The notes under the pieces: model-generated
The model's database searches: none
What the model saw: the letters and a program-made list of their open reading frames with translations, nothing else
What the model was told of the DNA's origin: nothing
Translations under genes and position numbers: made by a program
Assembly (NCBI GenBank): GCA_947184155.2
Contig: CAMXCT020005068.1
Location: forward strand, 366,127-430,126
Origin: Cladocopium goreaui
Lineage: Eukaryota; Sar; Dinophyceae; Suessiales; Symbiodiniaceae
Reading direction: 5' to 3'
DNA: 64,000 bases
Shown here: positions 1-11,350 of the stretch, piece by piece
How the letters are laid out: each line of letters begins with the position of its first letter
Numbering within the stretch: the stretch's first letter is position 1

Positions 1-229
1 ACCTGAAAACCACCCCCAAGAACCATGTATAGTCCAAGTTGTCCTCAATCAAAAACATATTAAAAACATGTTACTAGCGCCATGTTTACCATGTTTACCA
101 TCCGTTTTTCACCCCCTCATTGATTCAAATGGTGATTGGCTAACTGGTGATGGGAACTGGGTTAGAACTTATATGGTTATAATCAGTTTTTGAGCCATAT
201 ACTAACCATTTTCCTACCTCCACGTGATC

Positions 230-735
230 TTAATAACCATTGATTTTCCATGGGTTTTGATAGACGTTCATGAATTTGGATGGATTTTGATGGATTCTTG
301 CTGGATTTTTGATTTGTTGATGGGTGTTTTTTCATGGATTTGTGGTGTTATTTTAGTGGATTTTGATGGATTGCTCATGGGTTGTGATGGATTTTGCTGG
401 AGGCTCATTGGTCTTGATAGATTTTCATGGATGTTCATCGATTTTCATGCAACAGGCAATCCATCAAAATCAAAATCCATAGAACATCCATAGACAATTC
501 ATGAAAAACACATAGAGCAAATCAATGAACAAACCCACCAAAACCCGCAGAAAATTCATAACACATCCGTCAAAATCAATAGCCCATGAAAAATCAATCA
601 ACATCCATAGAAAATACATCCAAATCCGTGAACATCTATTAAAATCAATAGAACATCCATCAGAATCCATAGAAAATCCATCAGAATCCACAGAAAAATC
701 TATAGAACATCAAAATCCATCAGCATCCATAGAAA
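230..735. repeat. Imperfect inverted array of TTTTGATGGAT / ATCCATCAAAA motifs
   Basis: The left half (about 230-450) is built of degenerate TTTTGATGGATTTT-like words and the right half (about 450-735) of the complement, ATCCATCAAAATC / CATAGAACATCCAT. The two halves face each other and could fold into a long, imperfect hairpin. The short ORFs on both strands here follow the repeat and are not taken as genes. The first 220 bases hold nothing I recognise. Confidence 0.6.
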
Positions 736-827
736 CTCGATTTTTCACATCCTTTTTCCATCACTTAAATCCACCCTTTTTCCCATCCATCAAAACCATC
801 ACTGGAAAATGCACCCAAATTTTCCAG

Positions 828-967
828 GTCTCCTAGCACTTCTGGTGGACGAGCTTCAGGGCATCAGCGCCTTGGCACTGCTGGCGCCCCAGGAGGAGCT
901 GGAGATCATCGTGGCCTCCGCCGCCGCAGTGAACCCTTGGGGCCAGGTGGAGCTGGCAGGCGCCCTG
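828..967 (+). CDS. Coding exon of unrecognised gene
   Basis: A GC-rich block follows a TTTTCCAG|GT acceptor and reads LLALLVDELQGISALALLAP then QEELEIIVASAAAVNPWGQ in one frame (entry phase 1). Composition contrasts sharply with the AT-rich flanks. The 3' edge is uncertain: several GT/GC donors occur at 955-970, and the same frame stays open further. It may belong to the same gene as the exon at 1516. The family is not recognised. The helical, Leu/Ala/Glu-rich composition suggests a soluble helical segment, which is inference only. Confidence 0.5.
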
Positions 968-1515
968 GGTCCGGGGTCCCCCTGGGGTCCCCTGGGTGGC
1001 AACCAATGGGTTCATCCTGGTTGGTTAGTGGATAACATTGGATAACTATGGATATTAGATTCAGGTATATATGTTAGAATATAGGTATAAGAACATATAT
1101 AATCCGATGATTGCGGGACTTTTGGCCGTTTTTTTTGGTTGGGATGCAAATCACGGTTCCAAACCTCGAAAAATGAGCCTTGGCTCCCTCCTGATCGTGT
1201 GTGAAAATGGAGCCTTGACCTCCAATGTTGACCAAAAATCTGGTTCCGAATTTGGAAGCTCTGATGTCTTTTGCTGGCTGTTGCCATGTTGAAAGCATCC
1301 CTGGACCCACCATTTCTCCATCTTTCACCATTTCTTCACAGTTTTTCTCCATCTTTCACCATTCCTTCAGAGTTTTCTCCCATCTTTCCTCATCCACCAT
1401 TTGTTCATGGTGTCCCCCCATTTTCATGCATTTTCTTGCCGTTTTTCCTGGTTTTTCCCCACCTTTCATCAGAAATCTTCCAGGTTGACCTCTCTTTTTT
1501 TCCACCCGGGGCGAG

Positions 1516-1623
1516 GTGCTTCGGTCTTCGACAGCCGGGCGCTGTGCCTGGCCGCGCGGCGCAGCGGGATGTTGGACGCAGGGCTGCTGCTCGTGTCCTT
1601 CACCGGGGAGGTCGCGGCGCCCG
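1516..1623 (+). CDS. Coding exon of unrecognised gene (VFDSRALCLAARRSG)
   Basis: The exon follows GCGAG|GT and ends CCCG|GTGGGG. It enters and leaves in phase 1 and spans 35 whole codons, with the core VFDSRALCLAARRSGMLDAG then LLLVSFTGEVAAP. The other two forward frames are open but have a less protein-like composition. It is followed by three near-copies of a short GCTGAGCAGT word at 1630-1660, at the start of the intron. The product is not recognised. It probably continues the exon at 828, although the junction phase could not be proven. Confidence 0.55.
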
Positions 1624-1659
1624 GTGGGGTGCTGAGCAGTGCTGAGCAGTGCTGAGAGG

Positions 1660-2223
1660 TGAAGGGTGGTGCTTACGTTGACACTTTTCGAACTGGAAAA
1701 TCGGCATTTTTCCTGGAAGTAAAGCAGATAACTATGGAAAATCACCATTTTCAATGGGTAAATCCACTATAAATGTGCCATTTTCAATAGCTTTTTGTAA
1801 TAGGAATCTATGGGATGTCATGATTTCACCCCGAAGTTTGCCACTGGAGGCCATGGCCCCCGATGAAGCGTTCGATGATTTATGACGATTTACATATGAA
1901 AAGATACAATTTTCCAGAGTTACGTTAAATTACTGGAGGATACATCATTTCACCAAACTGGTGTGGTGATTAAAAGAGGGATTTAAAGGGGAATGATGGG
2001 GACTTCGTGGGGGTTTTGGGGATTGGTTCGGTATAGAATAGATGGATGAGTTTGCACTGGAGATTTTTATAGGGGGTTATTGTTATTGTATAGGGGTATA
2101 ATGGATGATGTAACCATCAACGGGGGCTTATCTCCTCCCCTGCAGACAATCTCAAACACTGGCGGTTGATATGGGGCGTTCTTAAAATGGGGAGATACCC
2201 TTACAACCATGGGCTTCAATATG
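1660..2223. other. Non-coding, AT-rich stretch
   Basis: No convincing exon was seen. Fragments such as CACTATAAATG..CCATTTTCAATAGC at 1690-1800 resemble the inside of the family-1 inverted repeats but lack clear ends, so they may be a decayed copy. Confidence 0.4.
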
Positions 2224-2333
2224 TACCCTCTGGTAATTTAACATAGCTATTGAACATGGCCCATTTATAAGTGGATTTACCCATTATATAAACAAGGTGA
2301 TTTTCCGTAGTTATGTTAGTTTACCAGAGGGTA
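2224..2333. mobile_element. Family-1 introner-like inverted repeat
   Basis: The left end is TACCCTCTGGTAATTTAACA and the right end is TGTTAGTTTACCAGAGGGTA, so the ends are complementary. The centre carries the usual CCATTTATAAGTGG / GGTGATTTTCC pair. Length is 110 bp. Members of this family recur about ten times in the window. Confidence 0.8.
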
Positions 2334-2801
2334 AATGGTCCAATTTAGTTTCGGATGATTGGGCGGTGCCCACATCTTAGGAAACATAGGACACCTCCAT
2401 GAAGGTGGACAACCATGTGCGATACTGCTTACAAACAGCAGCATGGTGAGATGGGGAAACAACACCTTCTTCAGGAAAAGTCATCAAAGATATTCAGGTC
2501 ATGGCCTAACATGGCAATTACCAGATCCCCAATTTGTAGACAGATCATGTGACATCACATGCGACCCAATCAAAATGGTGTTTTTCCATTGCCGCGTTTA
2601 CTTTTCCTGGAGTCCTGGAGGGGAATTTGGTAAACCATTGTATGCCCAAAAATAAACCATACAGTGGAATGCTAAAGTCGTGCCTAAAATTTGGAAATCA
2701 TCGTAAATAGCTGGGGAGCACTTGATTTGAAAAGTCGTGCCTTTTTAGTGAAACGCATAGGAATTGCAATGTTTTGTTGGATTTGGTCTTTGGAATAGTT
2801 T

Positions 2802-2972
2802 TTGTTAATAAATCTTGCGTTTGGGTTGTGTTTAGCATCAAGGGTACCTTTTCCATATTGTTAATAAATCTTGCGTTTAGGTTGTGTTTAGCATCAAGAG
2901 TACCTTTTCCATATTGTTAATAAATCTTGCGTTTAGGTTGTGTTTAGCATCAAGAGTAACCTTTTCCATACC
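2802..2972. repeat. Three tandem copies of a 56 bp unit
   Basis: TTGTTAATAAATCTTGCGTT begins at about 2803, 2858 and 2914. Each copy is followed by TTGTGTTTAGCATCAAG and TACCTTTTCCATA, with one or two differences between units. Confidence 0.85.
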
Positions 2973-4001
2973 AAGTCAAACTGGATGTGAGTGCAGCGAT
3001 GAGTTGGTGTTTCTATCTTTTTCTTTCCAGTGTGCTGCGGCAGCCATTTTCACTTTTCACTGCATGCTCAACGTGGCATTGTGGCACTTCAGCGTGTTGC
3101 TTGAGATGGAGGTGAGAAGGGTCATTGTTGTGTCTTCGTGTCGGCTTTAGTTTCTTATGTGGTTCCGCAGGCGGGTGGGCAGAGAGCCTTTCTTGTTATT
3201 TTTTGACGTCGTTTGCTACGTCGTTCGGACCTCGTTCGGCACGTCGTGGTTTCAAAAATAGGAAACCTATAGGAGAGGTTGGTTGGTGTGAATCACGGAT
3301 GGCAGAGCGAAGCCACTGATGGACCGAGAGCAGCAAAGCGAAAAGAGTCAGCAAAGCGAAAAAAGTCAGCAGACCGAAGCGGCAAGTATTTCTCAACCCC
3401 AGAAACATGAACGGTAGAATGCAACTGTAGACGGATTTTTGCGAACATTTGATTTTCCCAAGTGTGGAAACATTCTTCTTATTACATACGCGATTCCATG
3501 GTGTTTTAAGATTTGGGCATGACTTAGGCATGAGTTTCTTGAAACAGCGATTCCATGGTGATTTACTAGCAAGTTTTGACCCAGGCATGAGTTAGGCATG
3601 AGTTTGTCGTTTGACTGTACCCCTGGTACCGCATTTTTACCATTTGGATCCATTTGCGGGGTGTTGAAAGCTGTCTTCGTTCAAAGATTGGCTTTATGAT
3701 TGGGTTTGCCACATGAGTTGGTTTCGTAGTCACCACAGGATTTGACCACGTTGGAAAAGTCGTACATGCGATAACCATCCGAGTCGCAGTCGGGGTAACA
3801 TTTCGACTCGTCTCAACATCGGCATCGAGGTCCGTCTGAAAACAGGAACCACCAAATCCCCATGGATTTTCATCATTTTCTCCATTCAACTTGTCATCAA
3901 TAAAGGATATAAAGCGGTCTCCCCTATCTATACTTCAGAAGGCCCATCCCCTTGAAATTTTCTTGGATTTTCCTGAAATCTTCCTGGATTCTTCCCCACA
4001 G
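2973..4001. other. Mostly non-coding stretch with short direct repeats
   Basis: At 3330-3375 AGCAAAGCGAAAA is repeated. At 3490-3610 the words GCGATTCCATGGTG and GGCATGAGTT(T/A) each appear twice or more. Reverse-strand ORFs here (3196-3889) have no recognisable protein features, and I treat them as chance. Confidence 0.4.
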
Positions 4002-4157
4002 GTCATGGGTTTAGTTCTGCGCCCCCGCTGCGCTGGTGGTGCCAACGCGGCCGGCGGCCCCATGGTCTTCGACCAGGGCCGGCCACTGCAGCCCTGGGAG
4101 ATCGCTCAACAGCTGCCGGGGGCGGGCCTGGCCATGGCGAAGCAGCTGGCTGGGGAC
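4002..4157 (+). CDS. Coding exon of unrecognised gene (PMVFDQGRPLQPWEIAQQLP)
   Basis: A GC-rich exon lies between CCCCACAG|GTC and GGGGAC|GTAACC, spanning 52 codons in phase 0. It reads MGLVLRPRCAGGANAAGG, then PMVFDQGRPLQPWEIAQQLP and GAGLAMAKQLAGD. The donor GTAACC is followed at once by an in-frame stop, which supports the exon end. The alanine/glycine stretch may be a linker. I do not recognise a family. It may belong with the exons at 828 and 1516, but there is a phase mismatch unless an unseen exon lies between them. Confidence 0.55.
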
Positions 4158-5019
4158 GTAACCTGATCTGCTTTGGGGGGATCATTTTCAGGTACTATTG
4201 AATGTAATTACCCTATACAATTGTATGTAGTATAATAATGTATAATATGACTAATATGCTCTCTCGCTCTATTTATCGAATAATATAGGGTATACGTATA
4301 TATATATAGATATGTATGTAATGATCGAATATGGTATCATATGGTATCATATGGTATCATTATACTTGCATCATATTGAATGCTATATGTTCTTCTGTAA
4401 TGGTTGTGTGTCAAGCCCCTGCGTACTGTACCCAACTCAAAGCCGGTGATTTTCATGGTCCCGGCTCTTTTCCCTGCCCAATGGCAAATGAGTAGGAAGC
4501 TTGATCAATGAGTCCCCCGGTTTCTGGATTTATCCAATGTACAACTCATGCAAAGGTGGAAGGGTGGGCTGTGGGTGGGCGGTTTGCCAGGGAAACAGTT
4601 ATCATTCAAGAGAGGAGCACCCTGGACACTGTGGGTTTGGAAGTTTGGAACTTTTTGGAACCCTGGTCTTTATTGGTTTCGAACTTCCTCCACCTCTTGC
4701 AGTCCTCAGTTTCTCTCAGTTTCTCCATGTGGAAGCGAGATTTGCCAAGGTTCTTGCTTATGATGCGAGGCAGATGCAGCGCGGCAACCCCATAGGTCTA
4801 CATCTACCTTGTCCCGATGGTACTCAAATTCTTTAGCCGAGGCACCACATGGTACCACCGACCCGCTGGGTTGAGCAAAAGAACCGCGCTTCGCCGGCGG
4901 CCCGGGTGCCATGAAAGTAGGATTTGGAATCTGGATAATCTGGGATGTTTGATGGATCTCTGAATTACATGTTCTATGTTTCTAATTGCTGTCCGAATCA
5001 GCCTGTTGTTTTCATCCCG

Positions 5020-5060
5020 GGGCTGAGCCAGGAGGACCTGACCAAGTGCGCTCCTTTCAG
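5020..5060 (+). CDS. Possible short exon (LSQEDLTKCAPF)
   Basis: The GC-rich segment CTGAGCCAGGAGGACCTGACC reads LSQEDLTKCAPFS in one frame and is embedded in AT-rich DNA with a CCAG|G acceptor inside it. It is too short to be sure of frame or edges, and another frame (PGAEPGGPDQ) is also open. Confidence 0.25.
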
Positions 5061-5539
5061 TTCCGGATGATTGAGTTGCAGGACCCGAGTTTTAGTGACC
5101 GATTTTTGGCAGTTCTGGGATGTGCTTTTCCCATCTTTTCCCAGTTTCCAAGGGAAATGGATGTACCCTATGGATGTACCCTCTGGCCACGGGGATTTCC
5201 CAGCTTAAAATGGGGGTAACCCCTGAATCATCAATTTTAACAGGATTTTCCATTATAAACCATCCATTTTGGGGTACCACCATTTAATTTACGGAAACCA
5301 CCATCTTCTATGTGATTCTTCTTAAAACGCCTTTCAGAAAACCAGACACATAGAAGATGGGGTACAAAAATGGTAGCTGAATATCTTCTATCTTTGGGGT
5401 ATGTAATATAATTAGATGGTTATATATATATATAATGTTTGCCTCTGATTAGTGTGAGGGCCCCCCCCCCCCAAACAATTTGAGGATACTCTATAACTCG
5501 CACTTTTTTTTGCCACCCCTCAACATTTTTGTGGTCAAT

Positions 5540-6300
5540 CAACTTAAGAAAGGATTTCAATTTACTTTCAATTGATTTCAATTTATTTTCAATTGATTTC
5601 AATTTACTTTTAATTAATTAATTTACTTTCAATTGATTTCAATTGATTTCAATTTACTTTCAATTGATTTCAATTTACTTTCAATTGATTTCAATTGATT
5701 TCAATTTACTTTCAATTGATTTCAATTTACTTTCAATTGATTTCAATTTACTTTCAATTGATTTCAATTTACTTTCAATTGATTTCAATTTACTTTCAAT
5801 TGATTTCAATTTACTTTCAGTTGATTTCAATTTACTTTCAATTGATTTCAATTTACTTTCAATTGATTTCAATTTACTTTCAATTGATTTCAATTTACTT
5901 TCAATTGATTTCAATTTACTTTCGATTGATTTCAATTTACTTTCAATTGATTTCAATTTACTTTCAATTGATTTCAATTTAATTTCAATTGATTTCAATT
6001 TACTTTCAATTGATTTCAATTTACTTTTAATTTACTTTCAATTGATTTCAATTTACTCTCAATTGATTTCAATTTACTTTCAATTGATTTCAATTTACTT
6101 TCAATTGATTTCAATTTACTTTTAATTTACTTTCAATTGATTTCAATTTACTTTCAATTGATTTCAATTTACTTTTAATTTACTTTCAATTGATTTCAAT
6201 TTACTTTTAATTTACTTTCAATTGATTTCAATTTACTCTCAATTGATTTCAATTTACTTTTAATTCACTTTCAATTTACTTTCAATTGTTTTCACTTTTA
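5540..6300. repeat. 21 bp tandem satellite (TTGATTTCAATTTACTTTCAA)
   Basis: The array is formed by two alternating words, TTGATTTCAA and TTTACTTTCAA, with occasional deletions that give TTTACTTTTAATTTAC. Because 21 is a multiple of three, all frames stay open and give repetitive pseudo-proteins such as (LISIYFQ)n and (KSIESKL)n. These are by-products of the repeat, not genes. Confidence 0.95.
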
Positions 6301-6329
6301 CTTTTAATTTATTTTTTTTATTTTTTTTC

Positions 6330-9300
6330 ACTCCCAAAAGTTGGTGCTCACAATAGAGTACCATCCAAACAATTATATTATTGAGTAACTGAGCCAATCA
6401 TGAGGTATCCCCTTGAAAAATTGTCTGAGTGCTGTTTTTTAATAAGGGTTTAATAAGGCATCTGATTATTTGGGAAACCTTGCATTTTAAAATTTTAACA
6501 CAACTATGGCTTTCTAAAGTGAAAGGACCAGCTTTACCCAAAGAAAGGTGGAGAAAGGGTTTTGTTTTTTTCACTCCAAAAAGTTGGTGCTCACAATAGA
6601 GTACCATCCAGACAATTATATTATTGAGTAACTGAACCACTCATGAGGTATCCCCTTGAAAAATTGTCTGAGTGCTGTTTTTTAATAAGGGTTTAATAAG
6701 GCATCTAATTATTTGGAAAACCTTGCATCTTAAAGCTTTAGCATAAATATGGCTTTCTAAAGTAAAAGGACCAGCTTTACCCAAAGAAAGGTGGAGAAAG
6801 GTTTTTTTTTCACTCCCAAAAGTTGGTGCTCACAATAGAGTACCATCCAAACAATTATATTATTGAGTAACTGAGCCAATCATGAGGTATCCCCTTGAAA
6901 AATTGTCTGGGTGCTGTTTTTTAATAAGGGTTTAATAAGGCATCTAATTATTTGGAACACCTTGCATTTTAAAGCTTTAACACAAATATAGCTTTCTGAA
7001 GTAAAGGCACCAGATTTACCCAAAGAAAGGTGGAGAAAGGGTTTTGTTTTTTTTTCACTCCCAAAAGTTGGTGCTCACAATAGAGTACCATCCAAACAAT
7101 TATATTATTGAGTAACTGAGCCAATCATGAGGTACCCCCTTGAAAAATTGTCTGGGTGCTGTTTTTTAATAAGGGTTTAATAAGGCATCTAATTATTTGG
7201 AAAACCTTGCGTTTTAAAGCTTTAACACAAATATAGCTTTCTGAAGTAAAGGCACCAGATTTACTCAAAGAAAGGTAGAGAAAGGGTTTTGCTTTTTTTT
7301 CACTCCCACAAGTTGGTGCTCACAATAGAGTACCATCCAAACAATTATATTATTGAGTAACTGAGCCAATTATGGTTTTTTCAGGTATCTAATTATTTGG
7401 AAAGCCTTGCATTTTAAAGTTTTAACACAAATATGGCTTTCTAAAGTGAAAGGATCAGCTTTACCCAAAGAAAGATGGAGAAAGGGTTTTGCTTTTTTTC
7501 ACTCCCAAAAGTTGGTGCTCACAATAGAGTACCATCCAAACAATTATATTATTGAGTAACTGAGCCAATCATGAGGTATCCCCTTGAAAAATTGTTTGGG
7601 TGCTGTTTTTTTAATAAGGGTTTAATAAGGCATCTAATTATTTGGAACACCTTGCATTTTAAAGCTTTAACACAAATATGGTTTTCTAAAGTAAAAGGAC
7701 CAGCTTTACCCAAAGAAAGGTGGAGAAAGGTTTTTTTTTTTCACCCCCAAAAGTTGGTGCTCACAATAGAGTACCATCCAGACAATTATATTATTGAGTA
7801 ACTGAACCACTCATGAGGTACCCCCTTGAAAAATTGTCTGAGTGCTGTTTTTTAATAAGGGCTTAATAAGGCATCTAATTATTTGGAAAACCTTGCATTT
7901 TAAAGCTTTAGCATAAATATGGCTTTCTAAAGTGAAAGGACCAGCTTTACCCAAAGAAAGGTGGAGAAAGGGTTTTGTTTTTTTTTCACTCCCAAAAGTT
8001 GGTGCTCACAATAGAGTACCATCCAAACAATTATATTATTGAGTAACTGAGCCACTCATGAGGTACCCCTTTGAAAAATTGTCTGGATGTTGTTTTTTAA
8101 TAAGGGTTTAATAAGGCATCTAATTATTTGGAAAACCTTGCATTTGAAAGCTTTAAAACGAATATGGCTTTCTAAAGTGAAAGGGCCAGCTTTACCCAAA
8201 GAAAGGTGGAGAAAGGGTTTTGTTTTTTTTTTCACTCCAAAAAGTTGGTGCTCACAATAGAGTACCATCCAAACAATTATATTATTGAGTAACTGAGCCA
8301 CTCATGAGGTACCCCTTTGAAAAATTGTCTGGGTGCTGTTTTTTAATAAGGGTTTAATAAGGCATCTAATTATTTGGAAAACCTTGCATTTTAAAGCTTT
8401 AACATAAATATGGCTTTCTGAAGTAAAGGCACCAGATTTACTCAAAGAAAGGTGGAGAAAGTGTTTTTTTTTTTCACTCCCACAAGTTGGTGCACTGAGC
8501 CAATTATGGTTTTTTCAGGTATCTAATTATTTGGAAATCCTTGCATTCTAAAGTTTTAACACAAATATAGCTTTCTAAAGTAAAGGCACCAGCTTTACCC
8601 AAAGAAAGGTGGAGAAAGGGGTTTGCTGTTTTTTTTCACCCCCAAAAGTTGGTGCTCACAATAGAGTACCATCCAAACAATTATATTATTGAGTAACTGA
8701 GCCAATTATGGTTTTTTCAGGTATCTAATTATTTGGAAAACCTTGCATTTTAAAGTTTTAACACAAATATGGCTTTCTAAAGTAAAGGCATCAGCTTTAC
8801 CCAAAGAAAGGTGGAGAAAGGGTTTTGTGTTTTTTTAACTCCCACAAGTTGGTGCTCACAATAGAGTACCATCCAAACAATTATATTATTGAGTAACTGA
8901 GCCAATCATGAGGTATCCCCTTGAAAAATTGTCTGGGTGCTGTTTTTTTAATAAGGGTTTAATAAGGCATCTAATTATTTGGAAAACCTTGCATTTTAAA
9001 GCTTTAACACAAATATAGCTTTCTGAAGTAAAGGCACCAGATTTACTCAAAGAAAGGTGGAGAAAGGGTTTTGTTTTTTTTAACACTCCCAAAAGTTGGT
9101 GCTCACAATAGAGTACCATCCAAACAATTATATTATTGAGTAACTGAGCCAATTATGGTTTTTTTCAGGTATCTAATTATTTGGAAAGCCTTGCATTTTA
9201 AAGTTTTAACACAAATATGGCTTTCTAAAGTAAAGGGACCAGCTTTACCCAAAGAAAGGTGGAGAAAGGGTTTTGCTTTTTTTTTTCACTCCCAAAAGTG

Positions 9301-9600
9301 GGTGCTCACAATAGAGTACCATCCAAACAATTATATTATTGAGTAACTGAGCCACTCATGAGGTACCACCTTGAAAAATTGTCTGGATGCTGTTTTTTAA
9401 TAAGGGTTTAATAAGGCATCTAATTATTTGGGAAACCTTGCATTTTAAAGCTTTAACACAAACATTGCTTTCTAAAGTAAAGGGACCAGCTTTAGCCAAA
9501 GAAAGGTGGAGAAAAGGTTTTATTTTTTTTTCACTCCCAAAAGTGGGTGCTCACAATAGAGTACCATCCAGACAATTATATTATTGAGTAACTGAGCCAC
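6330..9600. repeat. ~245 bp tandem satellite, about 15 units
   Basis: Each unit starts with CACTCCCAAAAGTTGGTGCT and runs through CACAATAGAGTACCATCC, AATTATATTATTGAGTAACT, TGAAAAATTGTCTGGGTGCT, TTAATAAGGGTTTAATAAGG and CCCAAAGAAAGGTGGAGAAA, closing with a T-run of variable length. TTGGTGCTCACAATAG occurs near 6341, 6584, 6822, 7068, 7313, 7512, 7754, 7999, 8245, 8649, 8849 and 9096, with variant copies at 8487, 9299 and 9543. Most units are 239-247 bp. Units near 7313, 8649 and 9096 are about 200 bp because one inner block is replaced by TTATGGTTTTTTCAGGTATC. The antisense ORFs beginning MAQLLNNIIVWMVLYCEHQL are reiterations of the unit. Confidence 0.95.
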
Positions 9601-10279
9601 TCATAGGGTAATTAATATGTTAATGAATAATAAAGCAATAAAAAAAATAATTAAAAAAGGAAATAATGAAAAAAATGAAACAATAGTAAATACAATTAAA
9701 ATAAAAATGGAAAAATAAAAAGTAAAAATAAAAAATAAAATAAAAATAGATAAACTAAAAATAAAAAGAAATTAATAAATAAAGTAATTAATTAATTTCA
9801 AACAAAAAGCATTTGGAAAAAAAAAGTTGAAAAAAAATAAATCTGGAAAAAAATTCTCACAATAGAGGCTCCCCCCCAACAATTAGCATGTTACTGAATT
9901 AGGAGCAAGAAATTTCTCACAATAGGGTACCAGGCTTCTAATCAGAGGCAAACATTATATATAAACCACCTGCACAGCCCCTTGATCTTCCGCACAGCCT
10001 TGGTATATGAGTTGAATTCGGGCCGATGGAATTTCAGAAGTTCATGAGCCACATGTTTCCCCTTGGCTGCTCAAAAGGACCCCCCAAAATGCTCTCACGA
10101 TATTCTCAATCGGCATTGAGTGACCAATTTTCAGGTGAAATGTGTTCACCTGCAACCTTTCGACTGTCTGTTGGAGTAGGAATCTGTTTTTTTTCCATCC
10201 ATTTTCAGCCCGACAAAAACCAACATTTCAAGGAAAAGGTCCGGAAAATCATTCATGGTCAGAAAAACATTGTCCACTG

Positions 10280-10800
10280 AAAATGCTATATAAATACATA
10301 TAATATATGAGTATATAAATATATATCATATGGCAATACATGGTATATTCAGTATATAAAACAAACAATATATGATATTTATATATAATTATATATGATA
10401 TATGGTCAGAAAAACAACTCATAGATTCATAGATGGAACAAACATGGTCCATTGAATCCCATGGCGCCAGGAGCTCTTCACCGACCCAGAGAGCTGCTGG
10501 GACCAGATTTTTCAATGGGAAGATCATCGATACCTACACATAGGGGTTTTCCATAAATGGGGATACCCCAAAATAGATGGTATATATATATATATACAAA
10601 TGGGGATACACAGTATAAATATACATATATATATATACACACACATATATATATATATACACAGTATATATATATATATCATATATATATATGATATATA
10701 TATATATATCATATATATATATATCTATATGATATATCATATATATAAATATTTTAATCACACACATATGTATATATATTTGTAAACTATATATCTGAAT
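10280..10800. repeat. AT/ATAC dinucleotide-rich tract
   Basis: Runs of TATATA interrupted by CACACATAT and ATATGATATAT make up most of this stretch. A short GC-richer island at 10460-10510 reads ELFTDPESCWDQ after CCAG|GAGCTC and may be a small exon, but its edges cannot be fixed. Confidence 0.6.
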
Positions 10801-10882
10801 CCGGATGAGCGTCTCAAACATCAGGACATGTTTCCATGACACCCAAGTCACCCTCCCTCGTGATGATTGGTGTTATGTTCAG

Positions 10883-10998
10883 CCGTTTTTTTGGCTCAAA
10901 CCCAGCTGGTTGAAACTGACCAACAGGATCTGGACCATGTCTGGCCTCTGCCGAGGCTTGGAAGGGACAGGACATCTCTGACGTCACAGCCCAGTTAA
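10883..10998 (+). CDS. Probable terminal exon of unrecognised gene, beginning with spliced-leader-like sequence
   Basis: After TTCAG the sequence CCGTTTTTTTGGCTCAAA opens a frame reading VFLAQTQLVETDQQDLDHVW then PLPRLGRDRTSLTSQPS and ending at TAA (10996-10998). Composition is protein-like. The first 18 bases resemble the 22-base dinoflagellate spliced leader (known consensus CCGTAGCCATTTTGGCTCAAG) with a four-base gap, which might mean a reinserted processed message rather than an ordinary exon. No family is recognised. Confidence 0.4.
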
Positions 10999-11173
10999 AT
11001 GCTTGGGGGGTTTTAATGGTTATAACGTTTATAACCCCCATCCAACTATACATATAAAATATTATAAAATTAGATATAAGACTATAATACTATATTAATA
11101 TCACTATTCATGTATGTATCCAGCGTAGACTCATCTTTATTTTCGTTGTTGGACACCGACCCATGGGATCCAG

Positions 11174-11319
11174 GTGACCGTGCAGTGATCCTGGTGACCT
11201 GTTTGGGGGCCTATTTCTTGTCCTTGGCGATGATCTACCAGATGCCCGGACTTGCTTGCGAGTTGTGGATGACTTGTGCTTTATGGTTATCAAGATAATA
11301 TATTTGCATGTGTATGTAT

Positions 11320-11350
<31 letters not shown>

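Larger units (their letters stand above)
5430..9960. mobile_element. 4.5 kb element with 23 bp perfect terminal inverted repeats, carrying two satellites
   Basis: The left end at 5430-5452 (ATATAATGTTTGCC then TCTGATTAG) and the right end at 9938-9960 (CTAATCAGAGGC then AAACATTATAT) are exact reverse complements over 23 bp. Inside, in order, are a C-rich run at 5461-5472, a 21 bp satellite (about 5540-6300), about 15 units of a ~245 bp satellite (6330-9600), an A-rich tract (9610-9850), and a closing block with AACAATTAGCATGTTACTGA and TCTCACAATAGGGTACC. No transposase-like ORF was found, so it looks non-autonomous. Both ends lie in TATA-rich flanks, so a target-site duplication cannot be read clearly. 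A shorter relative with the same order of parts lies at 21961-24360. Confidence 0.85.

Noticed and set aside
5643-6125. Open frames across the 21 bp satellite on both strands
   Set aside because: Frames stay open only because the unit length is a multiple of three; the products are pure repeats (LISIYFQ, KSIESKL).
6398-9587. Repeated ORFs of 60-90 codons (MAQLLNNIIVWMVLYCEHQL and similar) in the ~245 bp units
   Set aside because: Each is one satellite unit read through; lengths vary with T-runs and no independent conservation of frame is seen.
5540-9600. CRISPR array
   Set aside because: Units are contiguous satellites with no unique spacers and no cas-like genes; the genome is eukaryotic.
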